From assembly GCF_001938565.1 (NCBI RefSeq), contig NZ_MSYM01000007.1, forward strand, positions 1-64,000: a stretch of DNA of 64,000 nucleotides, in the 5' to 3' direction. Source of the DNA: Rhodoferax antarcticus ANT.BR. GTDB lineage: Bacteria > Pseudomonadota > Gammaproteobacteria > Burkholderiales > Burkholderiaceae_C. Below are positions 1 through 8,900 of the stretch, piece after piece. Below the pieces are notes generated by a model. The model saw only the letters and a list, made by a program, of their open reading frames with translations. It was not told the DNA's origin and did no database searches. How positions within the stretch are numbered: position 1 is the first letter of the stretch; each line of letters opens with the position of its first letter. Made by a program: the position numbers and the translations under genes.

Positions 1-438
1 AGCCGCGGGGGCTGGCGGACGCGATGCCGGCGCCGGGCGCGGCGCGTAGTTACCGCCTGCATCGCCGCCATAACCGTCATCGTCACCGGACGGGGCACCC
101 CGGCCTTCGCGGCCACCGAGCAACTGCATTTCGCTGGCCACAATCTCGGTCGAATACTTCTCAATGCCGTCTTTGTCGGTGTATTTGTTGGTCCGTATGC
201 GGCCTTCAACATAGACCGGGTTGCCTTTTTTCAGGTACTGGCTGGCGATTTCGGCTAGGCGGCCAAAAAATGAAACGCGGTGCCACTCGGTTTCTTCAGT
301 CATTTCACCCGCCTTGTTTTTGTAGCGTCGGCTAGTGGCAATGGTGATGTTGGCGATCGGGTCCCCGCTGGGCATGTAGCGCACTTCCGGGTCACGGCCC
401 AGATTGCCTAACAGAATCACTTTGTTTACCGAAGCCAT
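1..438 (-). CDS. ssb: single-stranded DNA-binding protein (3' end outside window)
   Basis: Binds single-stranded DNA as a tetramer during replication, recombination and repair. The reading frame opens at the ATG at 438 and stays open to base 1, so the C-terminus, including the acidic protein-interaction tail, lies outside the window. The visible 146 residues begin [20 protein letters not shown], a standard bacterial SSB start, followed by the OB-fold with the [12 protein letters not shown] stretch and the E-G-R-I-R-T segment. A Gly/Ala/Pro-rich linker starts near residue 115. An ssb-MFS-uvrA neighbourhood is usual in Comamonadaceae. The MFS gene upstream is on the same strand with a 78-bp gap, so co-transcription is possible. 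No LexA box was recognised. Confidence 0.96.
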   Translation of the reverse strand, partial: MASVNKVILLGNLGRDPEVRYMPSGDPIANITIATSRRYKNKAGEMTEETEWHRVSFFGRLAEIASQYLKKGNPVYVEGRIRTNKYTDKDGIEKYSTEIVASEMQLLGGREGRGAPSGDDDGYGGDAGGNYAPRPAPASRPPAPAA

Positions 439-516
439 AACTTTCTTTCAATGTTGGAGGTCAGCCGATGTCAACAAACCCGACTCGACCTGACTGGATT
501 GCAAAAGAACACTTTA

Positions 517-1710
517 TCAGGCTTTCGCCAGCGTCTGCAAAGGCGTGTCTGCGGGAATTTTCATCGGCCAGGCCAGCAGCAGCCAGATCAGCATCAAAGC
601 GCCGCAACCGGCAAAAAGCGTCTGCGCGCCTCCCCACTGCATGGCCCAGCCGCCCAGCGAGCCACCGGCAAAAAAACCCAGCGACTGCAGCGTGTTGTAG
701 ATGCCCAGCGCCGCACCCCGGTTGGGCAGCGGGGCCAGCCGTGAGACCATGCTGGGCAGACTGGCCTCCAGCACGTTGAAGCCATAAAAAAATAAAAACA
801 ATAGCGCACTCAGCATATAAATAGAGGGTTGGCGGCCAATTTGCCACCAAAAACCCAGTTGCACAAAAGTCATCAAGGCAACACTTACCAGCACCGCGGC
901 ACGTACATAGCCACGCTTTTCCAGCTGAAACAAGCTGCCGCCCATCACTACAAACGAGCCCACCAACACCGGTAGGTACACCTGCCAATGCTGCGCCTGC
1001 GGCCAACCGGCCTGCACCAGCAGGGTTGGCACCGCCAGCCACATGGCCAGTTGCACGCCGTGCAAGACAAAAGCGCCGTAGTTGAGCCGCAGCAGGTCTG
1101 GCCTGCGCAACACGACCAACACCCGACCGTCTTGTCGGCTGATCTGCTGGGCAGGCTCGGCGGGCACCCACCAGATCACCGCGGCAATACCCAGCAACGC
1201 TAACGCGCTGGTGATGGCAAAGATGCCCACCAGCCCGGCCCAAGCCGCCAGCAGCGGGGCCACCACCAAGGACAGGGCAAAGGTCAGCCCCATGCTCACC
1301 CCCAGCAGCGCCATGGACTTGGTGCGCACCCCATCACGCGTCTGGTCTGCCAGCAAAGCCGTGACGGCCGCTGACACCGCGCCCGCGCCCTGCAGCGCCC
1401 GCCCCACCGTGACCCATAGCAACGACGGTGCCACAGCTGCCACCATACTGCCGGCGGCAAACACCAGCAAACCCGCCACGATCACCGGCTTGCGGCCCCA
1501 GCGGTCTGACGCCATGCCATAAACAAACTGCAGCGCGGCTTGGGTCAGCCCGTAGATGCCCAGCGCCAAGCCGATCAGGCTGGTGTTGTCGCCACCCGGA
1601 TAACGCACCGCCTCTTGGGCAAATACCGGCACGACCATGAACAGGCCCAGCATGCGCAGGCCAAAGATCGACGCCAGGGAAAAAGTCGCGCGCAGCTCCG
1701 AGCGCGTCAT
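517..1710 (-). CDS. MFS transporter, drug/metabolite exporter type
   Basis: An inner-membrane secondary transporter of the major facilitator superfamily, 397 residues with about twelve hydrophobic segments. The start was placed at the ATG at 1710, giving MTRSELRATFSLASIFGLRM and an immediate first membrane helix. An in-frame upstream ATG at 1851 would add 47 low-complexity Ala/Ser/Thr residues with no membrane character and was not preferred. The loop between helices 2 and 3 carries G-M-A-S-D-R-W-G-R-K-P, the MFS motif A. The C-terminus is short. It is divergent from uvrA and sits between uvrA and ssb, a common Comamonadaceae order. The substrate cannot be told from sequence. The family resembles small-molecule efflux pumps. 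Confidence 0.9.
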   Translation of the reverse strand: MTRSELRATFSLASIFGLRMLGLFMVVPVFAQEAVRYPGGDNTSLIGLALGIYGLTQAALQFVYGMASDRWGRKPVIVAGLLVFAAGSMVAAVAPSLLWVTVGRALQGAGAVSAAVTALLADQTRDGVRTKSMALLGVSMGLTFALSLVVAPLLAAWAGLVGIFAITSALALLGIAAVIWWVPAEPAQQISRQDGRVLVVLRRPDLLRLNYGAFVLHGVQLAMWLAVPTLLVQAGWPQAQHWQVYLPVLVGSFVVMGGSLFQLEKRGYVRAAVLVSVALMTFVQLGFWWQIGRQPSIYMLSALLFLFFYGFNVLEASLPSMVSRLAPLPNRGAALGIYNTLQSLGFFAGGSLGGWAMQWGGAQTLFAGCGALMLIWLLLAWPMKIPADTPLQTLAKA

Positions 1711-1934
1711 GCTGGCAGAGGCGGCAGAGGTGGAGGATGTAGTTGCTGCGGCAGATGCGGCGGTCACAGGCGGGTGCGGTGCGGGTACCAAGAAATTTCT
1801 CCAATTTCGGGGGTGTATTTTCACCTGGCCAGAACCACTGGCGGCGGCCACGCGCTCACGTTCACGCCTCCAATGACTATCATGGTGGGTTTTCCCGGTG
1901 CATTTTCACCACCCCTTTTTAAGCAGTCATCGCC

Positions 1935-4900
1935 TTGAACAAACCTGAAGACGGCAAGTACCTCGAATCCACGACTGATGGCAAGTACCTTGCCCGTGCC
2001 CTACAGCACCAGACCATCAGTATCCGTGGCGCACGCACCCACAACCTGAAAAACATCGACCTCGACATCCCGCGCAACCAACTGGTGGTGATCACCGGCT
2101 TGAGTGGCTCTGGCAAGTCCAGTCTGGCGTTTGACACGCTCTACGCCGAAGGTCAGCGCCGCTATGTGGAGAGCTTGTCCACCTACGCGCGGCAGTTTTT
2201 ACAGCTGATGGACAAGCCCGATGTGGATGTGATTGAAGGCCTGTCGCCGGCCATCTCCATTGAGCAAAAAGCCACCAGTCACAACCCGCGCTCCACCGTG
2301 GGTACCGTGACAGAGATTCACGATTACCTGCGCCTGCTGTTTGCCCGCGCGGGCACGCCGTATTGCCCGGAGCATCATGTGCCGCTGCAGTCGCAAACCG
2401 TCAGCCAGATGGTCGATACCACCCTGGCCCTGCCCGAGGGCACCCGCCTGATGCTTTTGGCACCACTGGCGCGCGAAAAAAAAGGCGAGTTTTTGGACGT
2501 GTTTGCCGACATGCAGGCGCAGGGTTATGTGCGCTTTCGCATCAACGGTGTGGCCTATGAGTTTGATGAGTTGCCGGCGCTTAAAAAAACTGAGAAGCAC
2601 GACATTGATGTGGTCATCGACCGCATCAAGGTACGCCACGCGCCACCTGCCCGCGCCACGACTGCTGCTGCCGCGACGGATGCGGATAAGGATGGGGCCG
2701 AAGAATCGACGGTTGACGCAGACTCCGTGGCCGCCCACGCCGAGTTTTCCGCGCTCAAACAGCGTCTGGCTGAGAGCTTCGAGGCCGCGCTGCGGCTCGC
2801 CAATGGCCGCGCCATTGTTATGGAAATGCATAGCAGCTTACCCAATCAGAACGAGGGCTACAGGCCAAAAGAGCACTTATTCAACGCCAAGTTTGCTTGC
2901 CCGGTGTGCAGCTACTCGATTGCCGAACTGGAGCCGCGCCTGTTCTCGTTCAACTCGCCGATGGGTGCCTGCCCGAGTTGTGACGGCCTGGGCCAGCAAG
3001 ACTTTTTTGATCCGGCGCGGGTCGTCGCCTTCCCAACCTTGAGCCTGGCCAGCGGTGCCATCAAAGGCTGGGACAGGCGCAACGCCTACTACTTTGCCAT
3101 GCTGGAAAGCCTCGCCGCGCATTACAAATTTGACATTGACCACGCGTTTGAGACGCTGCCCGAGGCCGTTCAGCAGGCAGTGTTGTATGGCTCGGGCGAG
3201 GAAGAAATCAAGTTCGCCTACGCCATGGATGCCAGCGCCGAGGGCAAGAAGGTCAGCAAAAAGCACCCGTTCGAGGGCATCATCCCGAACATGCAACGCC
3301 GCTACCGCGAGACCGACTCGTCGGTGGTCCGCGAAGACCTGGCGCGTTACCGCAGCACCCAGCCGTGCCCGGATTGCGGTGGTAGCCGCCTGCGCCTTGA
3401 GGCACGGCATGTGAAGATTGGCGAGGGCGACCAAGCTCGCGCCATCTTCGAACTCAGCCACCAAACGCTGGCGGAGTGTTTCAGCTACTTCAGCAGCCTG
3501 ACCATGCACGGCGCCAAAGGCGACATTGCCGCCAAAATTGTGCGTGAAATCAGCCTGCGCCTGAAATTCCTCAACGACGTGGGCTTGACCTACCTGAGCC
3601 TAGACCGCAGCGCCGAGACGCTCAGCGGCGGTGAGTCCCAGCGCATCCGTCTGGCCAGCCAGATTGGCTCGGGCCTGACCGGCGTGATGTATGTGCTGGA
3701 CGAACCGAGCATTGGCCTGCACCAGCGCGACAACGACCGCCTGATCGACACCCTGAAACACCTGCGCGACATTGGCAACAGTGTCTTGGTGGTGGAGCAC
3801 GACGAAGACATGATGCGCGCCGCCGACCAGATCATTGACCTAGGGCCAGGCGCCGGTGTGCACGGCGGGCGCGTCATGGCGCAAGGCACGTTTGACGAGG
3901 TCAAGGCCAACCCGGCATCGCTCACCGGCCAGTATCTGGCTCATACTTTGAAGATTGAGGTGCCGCCGCATCGAAACGCCTGGCTACCCACCCAAGCACC
4001 TAAAGCCTTCAACGTCGGCAAAACCAGCCGGTTTGCGCCCAGCCCGGCCGCGCAGCGGCGCGCCGAGCGCGAGGCTTTGCACAACGCTACCCTGGGTGAC
4101 ATGCAGGCGCTGAAGGTCATCGGCGCCAGCGGCCACAACCTGAAGAATGTCGATGTGGCCTTTCCGGTAGGGCTGTTCACCTGTGTGACTGGCGTGTCGG
4201 GCTCGGGCAAGTCCACGCTGGTCAACGACACCCTTTACAAAGCCGTGGCGCGCACCATTTACCGCGCGCATGATGAGCCAGCTGAACACACCGCCATTGA
4301 AGGCATCGAGTACTTTGACAAGGTCATCAACGTCGACCAGTCACCGATTGGCCGCACACCGCGCTCCAACCCGGCCACTTACACCGGCTTGTTTACGCCG
4401 ATTCGTGAGCTGCTGGCCGAGGTACCCACCGCGCGTGAGCGCGGCTACGGGCCGGGGCGCTTCAGCTTCAACGTGAGCCAGGCCAGCGGCGGCGGGCGCT
4501 GCGAAGCCTGCGAGGGCGACGGCATGGTCAAGGTCGAGATGCACTTTCTGCCCGACGTGTATGTGCCTTGCGACGTGTGCGCGGGCAAGCGCTACAACCG
4601 CGAAACCCTGGAAGTGCTCTACAAGGGCAAAAACATCGCGCAGATTCTGGAGCTGACCGTGGAAGCCGCGCACGCGTTTTTCAAAGCCGTGCCGACCATC
4701 GAGCGCAAGTTGCACACCCTGCTCGACGTGGGCCTCTCGTACATCCGCCTCGGGCAAGCGGCCACAACGCTGTCGGGCGGGGAGGCGCAGCGCGTGAAAC
4801 TTGCACTGGAGCTTTCCAAACGTGACACCGGGCGCACGCTCTATATCTTGGACGAACCCACCACCGGCCTGCACTTTGCCGACATCAAACTGCTGCTGCA

Positions 4901-5114
4901 GGTGCTGCACCAGTTGCGCGACGCGGGCAACACGATTGTGGTGATTGAACACAATCTGGACGTGATTAAAACTGCTGACTGGCTGATCGACATGGGCCCC
5001 GAGGGCGGCAGCGGCGGCGGCACGGTGGTGGGTGTGGGCACGCCGGAAACCCTGGCGGCAAATCCCGCCAGCCACACCGGGCGCTACCTAGCGCGGCTGG
5101 TATCGGACAGATAA
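1935..5114 (+). CDS. uvrA: excinuclease ABC subunit UvrA (hybrid 3' end)
   Basis: Damage-recognition ATPase of nucleotide excision repair, which loads UvrB onto lesions. It is 1059 residues, longer than the usual ~940. It has two ABC cassettes: Walker [10 protein letters not shown] near residue 55 and GVSGSGKST near 755, each with an LSGGE signature later in the cassette. Two zinc-finger cysteine sets are present, C-P-V-C...C-P-S-C near 322-346 and C-E-A-C...C-D-V-C near 856-880. Extra length comes from a charged Ala/Asp-rich stretch near residues 237-265 and a linker before the second cassette. The last 561 bp of homology recur at 8311-8871. This copy ends in Y-L-A-R-L-V-S-D-R, the other in Y-L-A-R-L-M, so the two tails diverge right after the repeat. 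The protein appears complete. No LexA-type SOS box was seen upstream. Confidence 0.97.
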   Translation: MNKPEDGKYLESTTDGKYLARALQHQTISIRGARTHNLKNIDLDIPRNQLVVITGLSGSGKSSLAFDTLYAEGQRRYVESLSTYARQFLQLMDKPDVDVIEGLSPAISIEQKATSHNPRSTVGTVTEIHDYLRLLFARAGTPYCPEHHVPLQSQTVSQMVDTTLALPEGTRLMLLAPLAREKKGEFLDVFADMQAQGYVRFRINGVAYEFDELPALKKTEKHDIDVVIDRIKVRHAPPARATTAAAATDADKDGAEESTVDADSVAAHAEFSALKQRLAESFEAALRLANGRAIVMEMHSSLPNQNEGYRPKEHLFNAKFACPVCSYSIAELEPRLFSFNSPMGACPSCDGLGQQDFFDPARVVAFPTLSLASGAIKGWDRRNAYYFAMLESLAAHYKFDIDHAFETLPEAVQQAVLYGSGEEEIKFAYAMDASAEGKKVSKKHPFEGIIPNMQRRYRETDSSVVREDLARYRSTQPCPDCGGSRLRLEARHVKIGEGDQARAIFELSHQTLAECFSYFSSLTMHGAKGDIAAKIVREISLRLKFLNDVGLTYLSLDRSAETLSGGESQRIRLASQIGSGLTGVMYVLDEPSIGLHQRDNDRLIDTLKHLRDIGNSVLVVEHDEDMMRAADQIIDLGPGAGVHGGRVMAQGTFDEVKANPASLTGQYLAHTLKIEVPPHRNAWLPTQAPKAFNVGKTSRFAPSPAAQRRAEREALHNATLGDMQALKVIGASGHNLKNVDVAFPVGLFTCVTGVSGSGKSTLVNDTLYKAVARTIYRAHDEPAEHTAIEGIEYFDKVINVDQSPIGRTPRSNPATYTGLFTPIRELLAEVPTARERGYGPGRFSFNVSQASGGGRCEACEGDGMVKVEMHFLPDVYVPCDVCAGKRYNRETLEVLYKGKNIAQILELTVEAAHAFFKAVPTIERKLHTLLDVGLSYIRLGQAATTLSGGEAQRVKLALELSKRDTGRTLYILDEPTTGLHFADIKLLLQVLHQLRDAGNTIVVIEHNLDVIKTADWLIDMGPEGGSGGGTVVGVGTPETLAANPASHTGRYLARLVSDR
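4539..5099 (+). repeat. left copy of 561-bp direct repeat (uvrA 3' end)
   Basis: Aligns without gaps to 8311-8871 at a constant offset of 3772 bp. Only three mismatches were found by eye: a silent C/G in the codon pair for L-T-V, G/A giving Gly here versus Ser downstream in G-L-S-Y-I-R, and A/G in the final Leu codon. Homology starts abruptly at the Met codon before H-F-L-P-D-V and ends at the Leu codon of A-R-L. This copy is inside the intact uvrA. Confidence 0.97.
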
Positions 5115-5137
5115 TCTCGCCCACACAAGGATCATTG

Positions 5138-5554
5138 ATGAACACTGATTTTCTGGATGCGCACCGTAGACACTTATGCGATGCTGACGCCCTATTTAGT
5201 GCCTCGCGCTTAGCGAATGCGGACCACCTGTATGGCATGGCGGCAGAATGTGGACTCAAACGACTTATGGTCGCATTCGGAATGCAAACGGACCCGATTG
5301 GTTCGCCAGCAGATCGGAAAACAGATTGGATTCATGCTGACAAAGTTTGGGTGCGTTATGAGACTTATCGTTCAGGTCATTTAGATGGGACGCAATATGC
5401 ATTGTCTGCATCCAATCCTTTCATTGATTGGAAAGTCGAACAACGTTACGCGCAAGAGCAGAATTTCAACCTTGGCCGTGTGGAGCCACACCGTACTGCT
5501 GCGCAGCATGTTCATGCGCTTATCAAAAATGCAGAAAAGGCAGGCCTGATATGA
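5138..5554 (+). CDS. HEPN-domain protein, predicted RNase or toxin component
   Basis: First gene of a three-gene island between the two uvrA ends. It is 138 residues. The ATG at 5138 is chosen because AAGG lies 7 bp upstream; an in-frame TTG sits just before. The N-terminal helix has H-L-Y-G-M-A-A-E-C-G-L-K (residues 30-41), the pattern typical of the first HEPN helices. Near the C-terminus R119-T-A-A-Q-H124 fits the R-x4-H catalytic motif of HEPN ribonucleases. HEPN proteins are small all-helical nucleases common in toxin-antitoxin, abortive-infection and CRISPR systems; RNase activity here is inferred. The stop overlaps the next start as ATGA (5551-5554), indicating translational coupling. 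It is richer in A/T than the flanking uvrA, consistent with transfer. Confidence 0.8.
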   Translation: MNTDFLDAHRRHLCDADALFSASRLANADHLYGMAAECGLKRLMVAFGMQTDPIGSPADRKTDWIHADKVWVRYETYRSGHLDGTQYALSASNPFIDWKVEQRYAQEQNFNLGRVEPHRTAAQHVHALIKNAEKAGLI

Positions 5555-6861
5555 CCACATTTGATCAAATACTTCCCGAGTTGGTAGCGATTTTGAAAGG
5601 CCATCAGCCCACCATTTGCAAAATGGCACCAATTTACGTTAATCGTGACCTCAATGGACGAGTTAGGCTGATCATTGCCGACAAGTGGCAGGATGACGCA
5701 GATGCGCTGCAAACACTGGGCCTCATCACACTAGCGATGTTTGAACGACTCGGTACACACGCCTTCGCCCCCAGTCAATCCATTTTTTTTGAAGAAAGTA
5801 TCGACACGGTGCAGCACGGATGTTTTTCAGCGCCGCTTACTGATATTGATGGCGTGTGGGTGATTGATCGCCTAGCCACTGAGGGCAATTGGTCAACCAT
5901 ATCTCCTATCGCAACCGGTGTACCCCGCGTCGTTTTCTTCTCCATCAAAGGCGGCGTAGGGCGATCTACAGCCATGGCTGCTACAGCTTGGTCATTGGCT
6001 CAAAGTGGTAAGCGGGTGTTGGTGCTCGACCTCGATTTGGAGTCGCCAGGGTTGTCATCGTCCCTGCTTCCAAACGAACGCCGCCCGACCTTTGGGATCA
6101 CCGATTGGCTGGTTGAAGACTTGGTGGATAACGGTGACGCGGTATTGCGCGACATGATCGCCACCAGCGCGTTGTCCCACGATGGTGATATTTACGTGGT
6201 TCCTGCACACGGGGTAAATCCTGGGGAATACGTCTCCAAACTCGGACGTGCCTGGATGCCCAAGGTGTCAACCAATGGGCAGCGTGAGTCTTGGTCGCAG
6301 CGCCTGCAACGTCTGCTCAATACCTTGGAGAAAAAGCTAAAACCTGACGTGATTTTGATAGATTCCCGTGCGGGCATTGATGAGGTTGCCTCTGCCTGTG
6401 TGACTGACCTAGGCGCCGCATTGGTGCTCTTGTTTGCTATAGAAGGAGAGCAAACTTGGTCTGGTTATCGCATCCTATTTCAGCACTGGCGCACGACGGG
6501 TGTTGTGCGCGAAATTCGTGAAAGACTGCAATTGGTGGGTGCACTGATACCAGAAGTTGGCGGTACCGAGTATTTCTCTGATCTAAGAGAGTCTGCATGG
6601 GATTTATTTGTGGACGATTTGTATGACCCGGTCAAGGCCGGGAAAACAGTCTCTGAGGAAATATGGAGTTTTGATGAATCCGAAGTGGGTGCTCCGCACA
6701 ATCCATGGCCTATTCACTGGAATCGGGGTTTTGCAGCAGTGCGATCTCTTCACGCGCGACTTGACGACATTGAACCTGATCAAGTTAAAGGTGTGTTTGG
6801 TGACTTGATTACTGGCGTAAAACGTGCAACAACACAAGAGGAGCAAATGCCTCATGACTGA
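5551..6861 (+). CDS. ParA/MinD-like ATPase with KGGVGR variant P-loop
   Basis: 436-residue P-loop ATPase of the SIMIBI (ParA/MinD) type. The deviant Walker A is K133-G-G-V-G-R-S-T, where ParA/MinD proteins have K-G-G-x-G-K-S/T, so the second lysine is Arg. It is followed by V-L-V-L-D-L-D-L-E-S-P-G near 155-165 and V-I-L-I-D-S-R-A-G-I-D near 266-276, the positions of the A' and switch/Walker B motifs. The first ~115 residues form a separate alpha/beta-looking region with no recognised domain. There is no signal peptide or membrane helix. It starts inside the stop of the HEPN gene (4-bp overlap) and ends 8 bp into the next gene, so the three are surely co-translated. The likely role is the nucleotide-dependent regulator or sensor of the HEPN effector, which is inference. 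KGGVGR ATPases are often seen in conflict-system neighbourhoods. Confidence 0.8.
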   Translation: MTTFDQILPELVAILKGHQPTICKMAPIYVNRDLNGRVRLIIADKWQDDADALQTLGLITLAMFERLGTHAFAPSQSIFFEESIDTVQHGCFSAPLTDIDGVWVIDRLATEGNWSTISPIATGVPRVVFFSIKGGVGRSTAMAATAWSLAQSGKRVLVLDLDLESPGLSSSLLPNERRPTFGITDWLVEDLVDNGDAVLRDMIATSALSHDGDIYVVPAHGVNPGEYVSKLGRAWMPKVSTNGQRESWSQRLQRLLNTLEKKLKPDVILIDSRAGIDEVASACVTDLGAALVLLFAIEGEQTWSGYRILFQHWRTTGVVREIRERLQLVGALIPEVGGTEYFSDLRESAWDLFVDDLYDPVKAGKTVSEEIWSFDESEVGAPHNPWPIHWNRGFAAVRSLHARLDDIEPDQVKGVFGDLITGVKRATTQEEQMPHD

Positions 6862-8287
6862 TACGCAAAAAATCCGTGAGGCCATTGCGCAGGCTTTACC
6901 TCTCACAACATCCAATCACGGTGAAACGCCAGATGCGCGGGAGGTGTATCTCCCCCCCGCCCATGTCAAGGCATTGCGGCTGGAATGCAATTTGGTGATT
7001 GGGGCACGAGGGGTTGGTAAATCGTTTTGGACTGCAGCACTTGGTTCTACCTCACTGCGGGCACTTCTAAAAAACTCTGTGAGTGAATTGGAGTACACCG
7101 ATGTGACCACTGGATTTGCGAAAACCGAGAATCCGTCCGAATACCCTGATAAGGAAACCTTTGCGCAGCTCATGGAAGGCGGTTACACACCCTATGAGAT
7201 TTGGCGAAGTGTGGTTGTGCGCTGGCTTGCTGTCACCACCAAATCAACCTTTCCAAAAGAGGAGTGGCGTCAATCAGTAGCATGGGTTAAACAAAATCCA
7301 GAGCCTGTAGCCAAATTACTGCAAAACGCCAACAATTTTTTTTTACAACAACAGCGCTTTGGGTTGATTGTTTTTGATGCCCTGGATTTAACCAGCGACA
7401 ACTGGGAAACGATGGATGTCATCGTCCGTGATCTGCTGCGTGTCACGCTGTGGCTCAAGTCATTTACACGCTTACATGCCAAGGTCTTCCTGCGCGAGGA
7501 TCAAGCAGAACGAACGGTTACCAATTTCCCTGATGCCTCTAAGTTACTAGCCACCAAAGCCGAGCTCACATGGGCACCGCATGATTTACATGGTTTGCTT
7601 TGGCATATGTTTTGCAACTCGGTTGGCGCAGATGGTGAATACCTGCGCGGGGTTTACGAAAAAGCCCTAGGGGTTGCCCCGCGATCAGAGTCAGGCGTTT
7701 TCTTGATTTCAGACGAAGTGCAGCGCGACACTGCCTCGCAGCGTGGTTTGTTTGAAGTGCTTGCGGGCGCATGGATGGGAAAAGACCGTCGCAGGGGCGT
7801 GCCTTACGTGTGGTCTGTAAGTCACTTGGCGGATGCACGGGGGCGTACATCACCCCGGTCTTTTCTGGCGGCTATGCGTCAGGCCGCAGAAGATTCGCTT
7901 GAAAAGTATCCAGCGCATCCTTATGCCTTGCATTACGAAAGCATCAAGCGGGGCGTGCAAAAAGCATCAGAAATTCGTGTTCAGGAAATGGCGGAGGATT
8001 ACCCATGGGTCACCCGCGTCATGGAGCCGCTCAAAGGGTTTACCGTTCCCTGTGAGTTCGCGACCATCGAAGCAGCATGGATTGTTGCCTTTGGTCCTGT
8101 CTTGGATGCGAGCACTCTCAATAAATTGCCTCCGCAGCATATAGGCCGCGGGTGGGAAGGTGTTCACAAGGATCTCGAACGCCTAGGTATTTTTGAGACG
8201 AAAAAAGACGGTCGCATCAATTTGCCCGACCTCTACCGTGTCGGTTTCGGCCTTGGTCGTCGTGGAGGGGTCAAGCCCGTAAAGTAA
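6854..8287 (+). CDS. large P-loop NTPase, third component of the HEPN island
   Basis: 477 residues. The ATG at 6854 follows a GAGGAG ribosome-binding site at about 6838-6843 and overlaps the previous gene by 8 bp. Walker A is G50-A-R-G-V-G-K-S-F-W; the Walker B candidate is F-G-L-I-V-F-D175-A-L-D. Between and after these the protein is helical with many aromatic residues. The C-terminal ~70 residues (G-R-G-W-E-G-V-H...L-E-R-L-G-I-F...[14 protein letters not shown]) look like a winged-helix-type tail. It resembles STAND/KAP-like regulatory ATPases in layout but I do not recognise a named family. It probably cooperates with the KGGVGR ATPase in the same sensor or effector complex. No integrase, transposase or methylase accompanies the operon. 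A small perfect inverted repeat (AACTC/GAGTT) lies just past the stop. Confidence 0.75.
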   Translation: MTDTQKIREAIAQALPLTTSNHGETPDAREVYLPPAHVKALRLECNLVIGARGVGKSFWTAALGSTSLRALLKNSVSELEYTDVTTGFAKTENPSEYPDKETFAQLMEGGYTPYEIWRSVVVRWLAVTTKSTFPKEEWRQSVAWVKQNPEPVAKLLQNANNFFLQQQRFGLIVFDALDLTSDNWETMDVIVRDLLRVTLWLKSFTRLHAKVFLREDQAERTVTNFPDASKLLATKAELTWAPHDLHGLLWHMFCNSVGADGEYLRGVYEKALGVAPRSESGVFLISDEVQRDTASQRGLFEVLAGAWMGKDRRRGVPYVWSVSHLADARGRTSPRSFLAAMRQAAEDSLEKYPAHPYALHYESIKRGVQKASEIRVQEMAEDYPWVTRVMEPLKGFTVPCEFATIEAAWIVAFGPVLDASTLNKLPPQHIGRGWEGVHKDLERLGIFETKKDGRINLPDLYRVGFGLGRRGGVKPVK

Positions 8288-8310
8288 AACTCGCAGAGTT
8301 ATTGGTCAAA

Positions 8311-8871
8311 ATGCACTTTCTGCCCGACGTGTATGTGCCTTGCGACGTGTGCGCGGGCAAGCGCTACAACCGCGAAACCCTGGAAGTGCTCTACAAGGGC
8401 AAAAACATCGCGCAGATTCTGGAGCTGACGGTGGAAGCCGCGCACGCGTTTTTCAAAGCCGTGCCGACCATCGAGCGCAAGTTGCACACCCTGCTCGACG
8501 TGAGCCTCTCGTACATCCGCCTCGGGCAAGCGGCCACAACGCTGTCGGGCGGGGAGGCGCAGCGCGTGAAACTTGCACTGGAGCTTTCCAAACGTGACAC
8601 CGGGCGCACGCTCTATATCTTGGACGAACCCACCACCGGCCTGCACTTTGCCGACATCAAACTGCTGCTGCAGGTGCTGCACCAGTTGCGCGACGCGGGC
8701 AACACGATTGTGGTGATTGAACACAATCTGGACGTGATTAAAACTGCTGACTGGCTGATCGACATGGGCCCCGAGGGCGGCAGCGGCGGCGGCACGGTGG
8801 TGGGTGTGGGCACGCCGGAAACCCTGGCGGCAAATCCCGCCAGCCACACCGGGCGCTACCTGGCGCGGCTG
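8311..8871 (+). repeat. right copy of 561-bp direct repeat (uvrA 3' end)
   Basis: Second copy of the uvrA tail, 99.5% identical to 4539-5099. Its downstream flank (stop codon, then the CoA-transferase ribosome-binding site) is probably the original chromosomal continuation of uvrA. Its upstream flank is the end of the three-gene island. Confidence 0.97.
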
Positions 8872-8877
8872 ATGTAA
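8311..8877 (+). pseudogene. 5'-truncated uvrA fragment left by island insertion
   Basis: Encodes only the last ~188 residues of UvrA, from within the second zinc finger (C-D-V-C) through LSGGE, the Walker [11 protein letters not shown] and the C-terminus, ending at the TAA at 8875-8877. It lacks Walker A, the first cassette and any normal start region. An in-frame TTG at 8302 could initiate weakly. The conserved Gly of V-G-L-S-Y-I-R is Ser here, suggesting relaxed selection. This is most simply the displaced native uvrA 3' end after a single-crossover integration of DNA carrying its own uvrA tail plus the HEPN operon. It is not expected to be functional. Confidence 0.93.
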
Positions 8878-8900
8878 TACATTTTTTCTAGGAGACACTT

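Noticed and set aside
1711..1934. LexA/SOS box for uvrA
   Set aside because: No CTGT-N8-ACAG type palindrome found in the MFS-uvrA gap.
5100..8310. Possible integrase/transposase or att site driving the HEPN island
   Set aside because: No recombinase-like gene or short att-type core was found; the long 561-bp repeat fits homologous recombination better.
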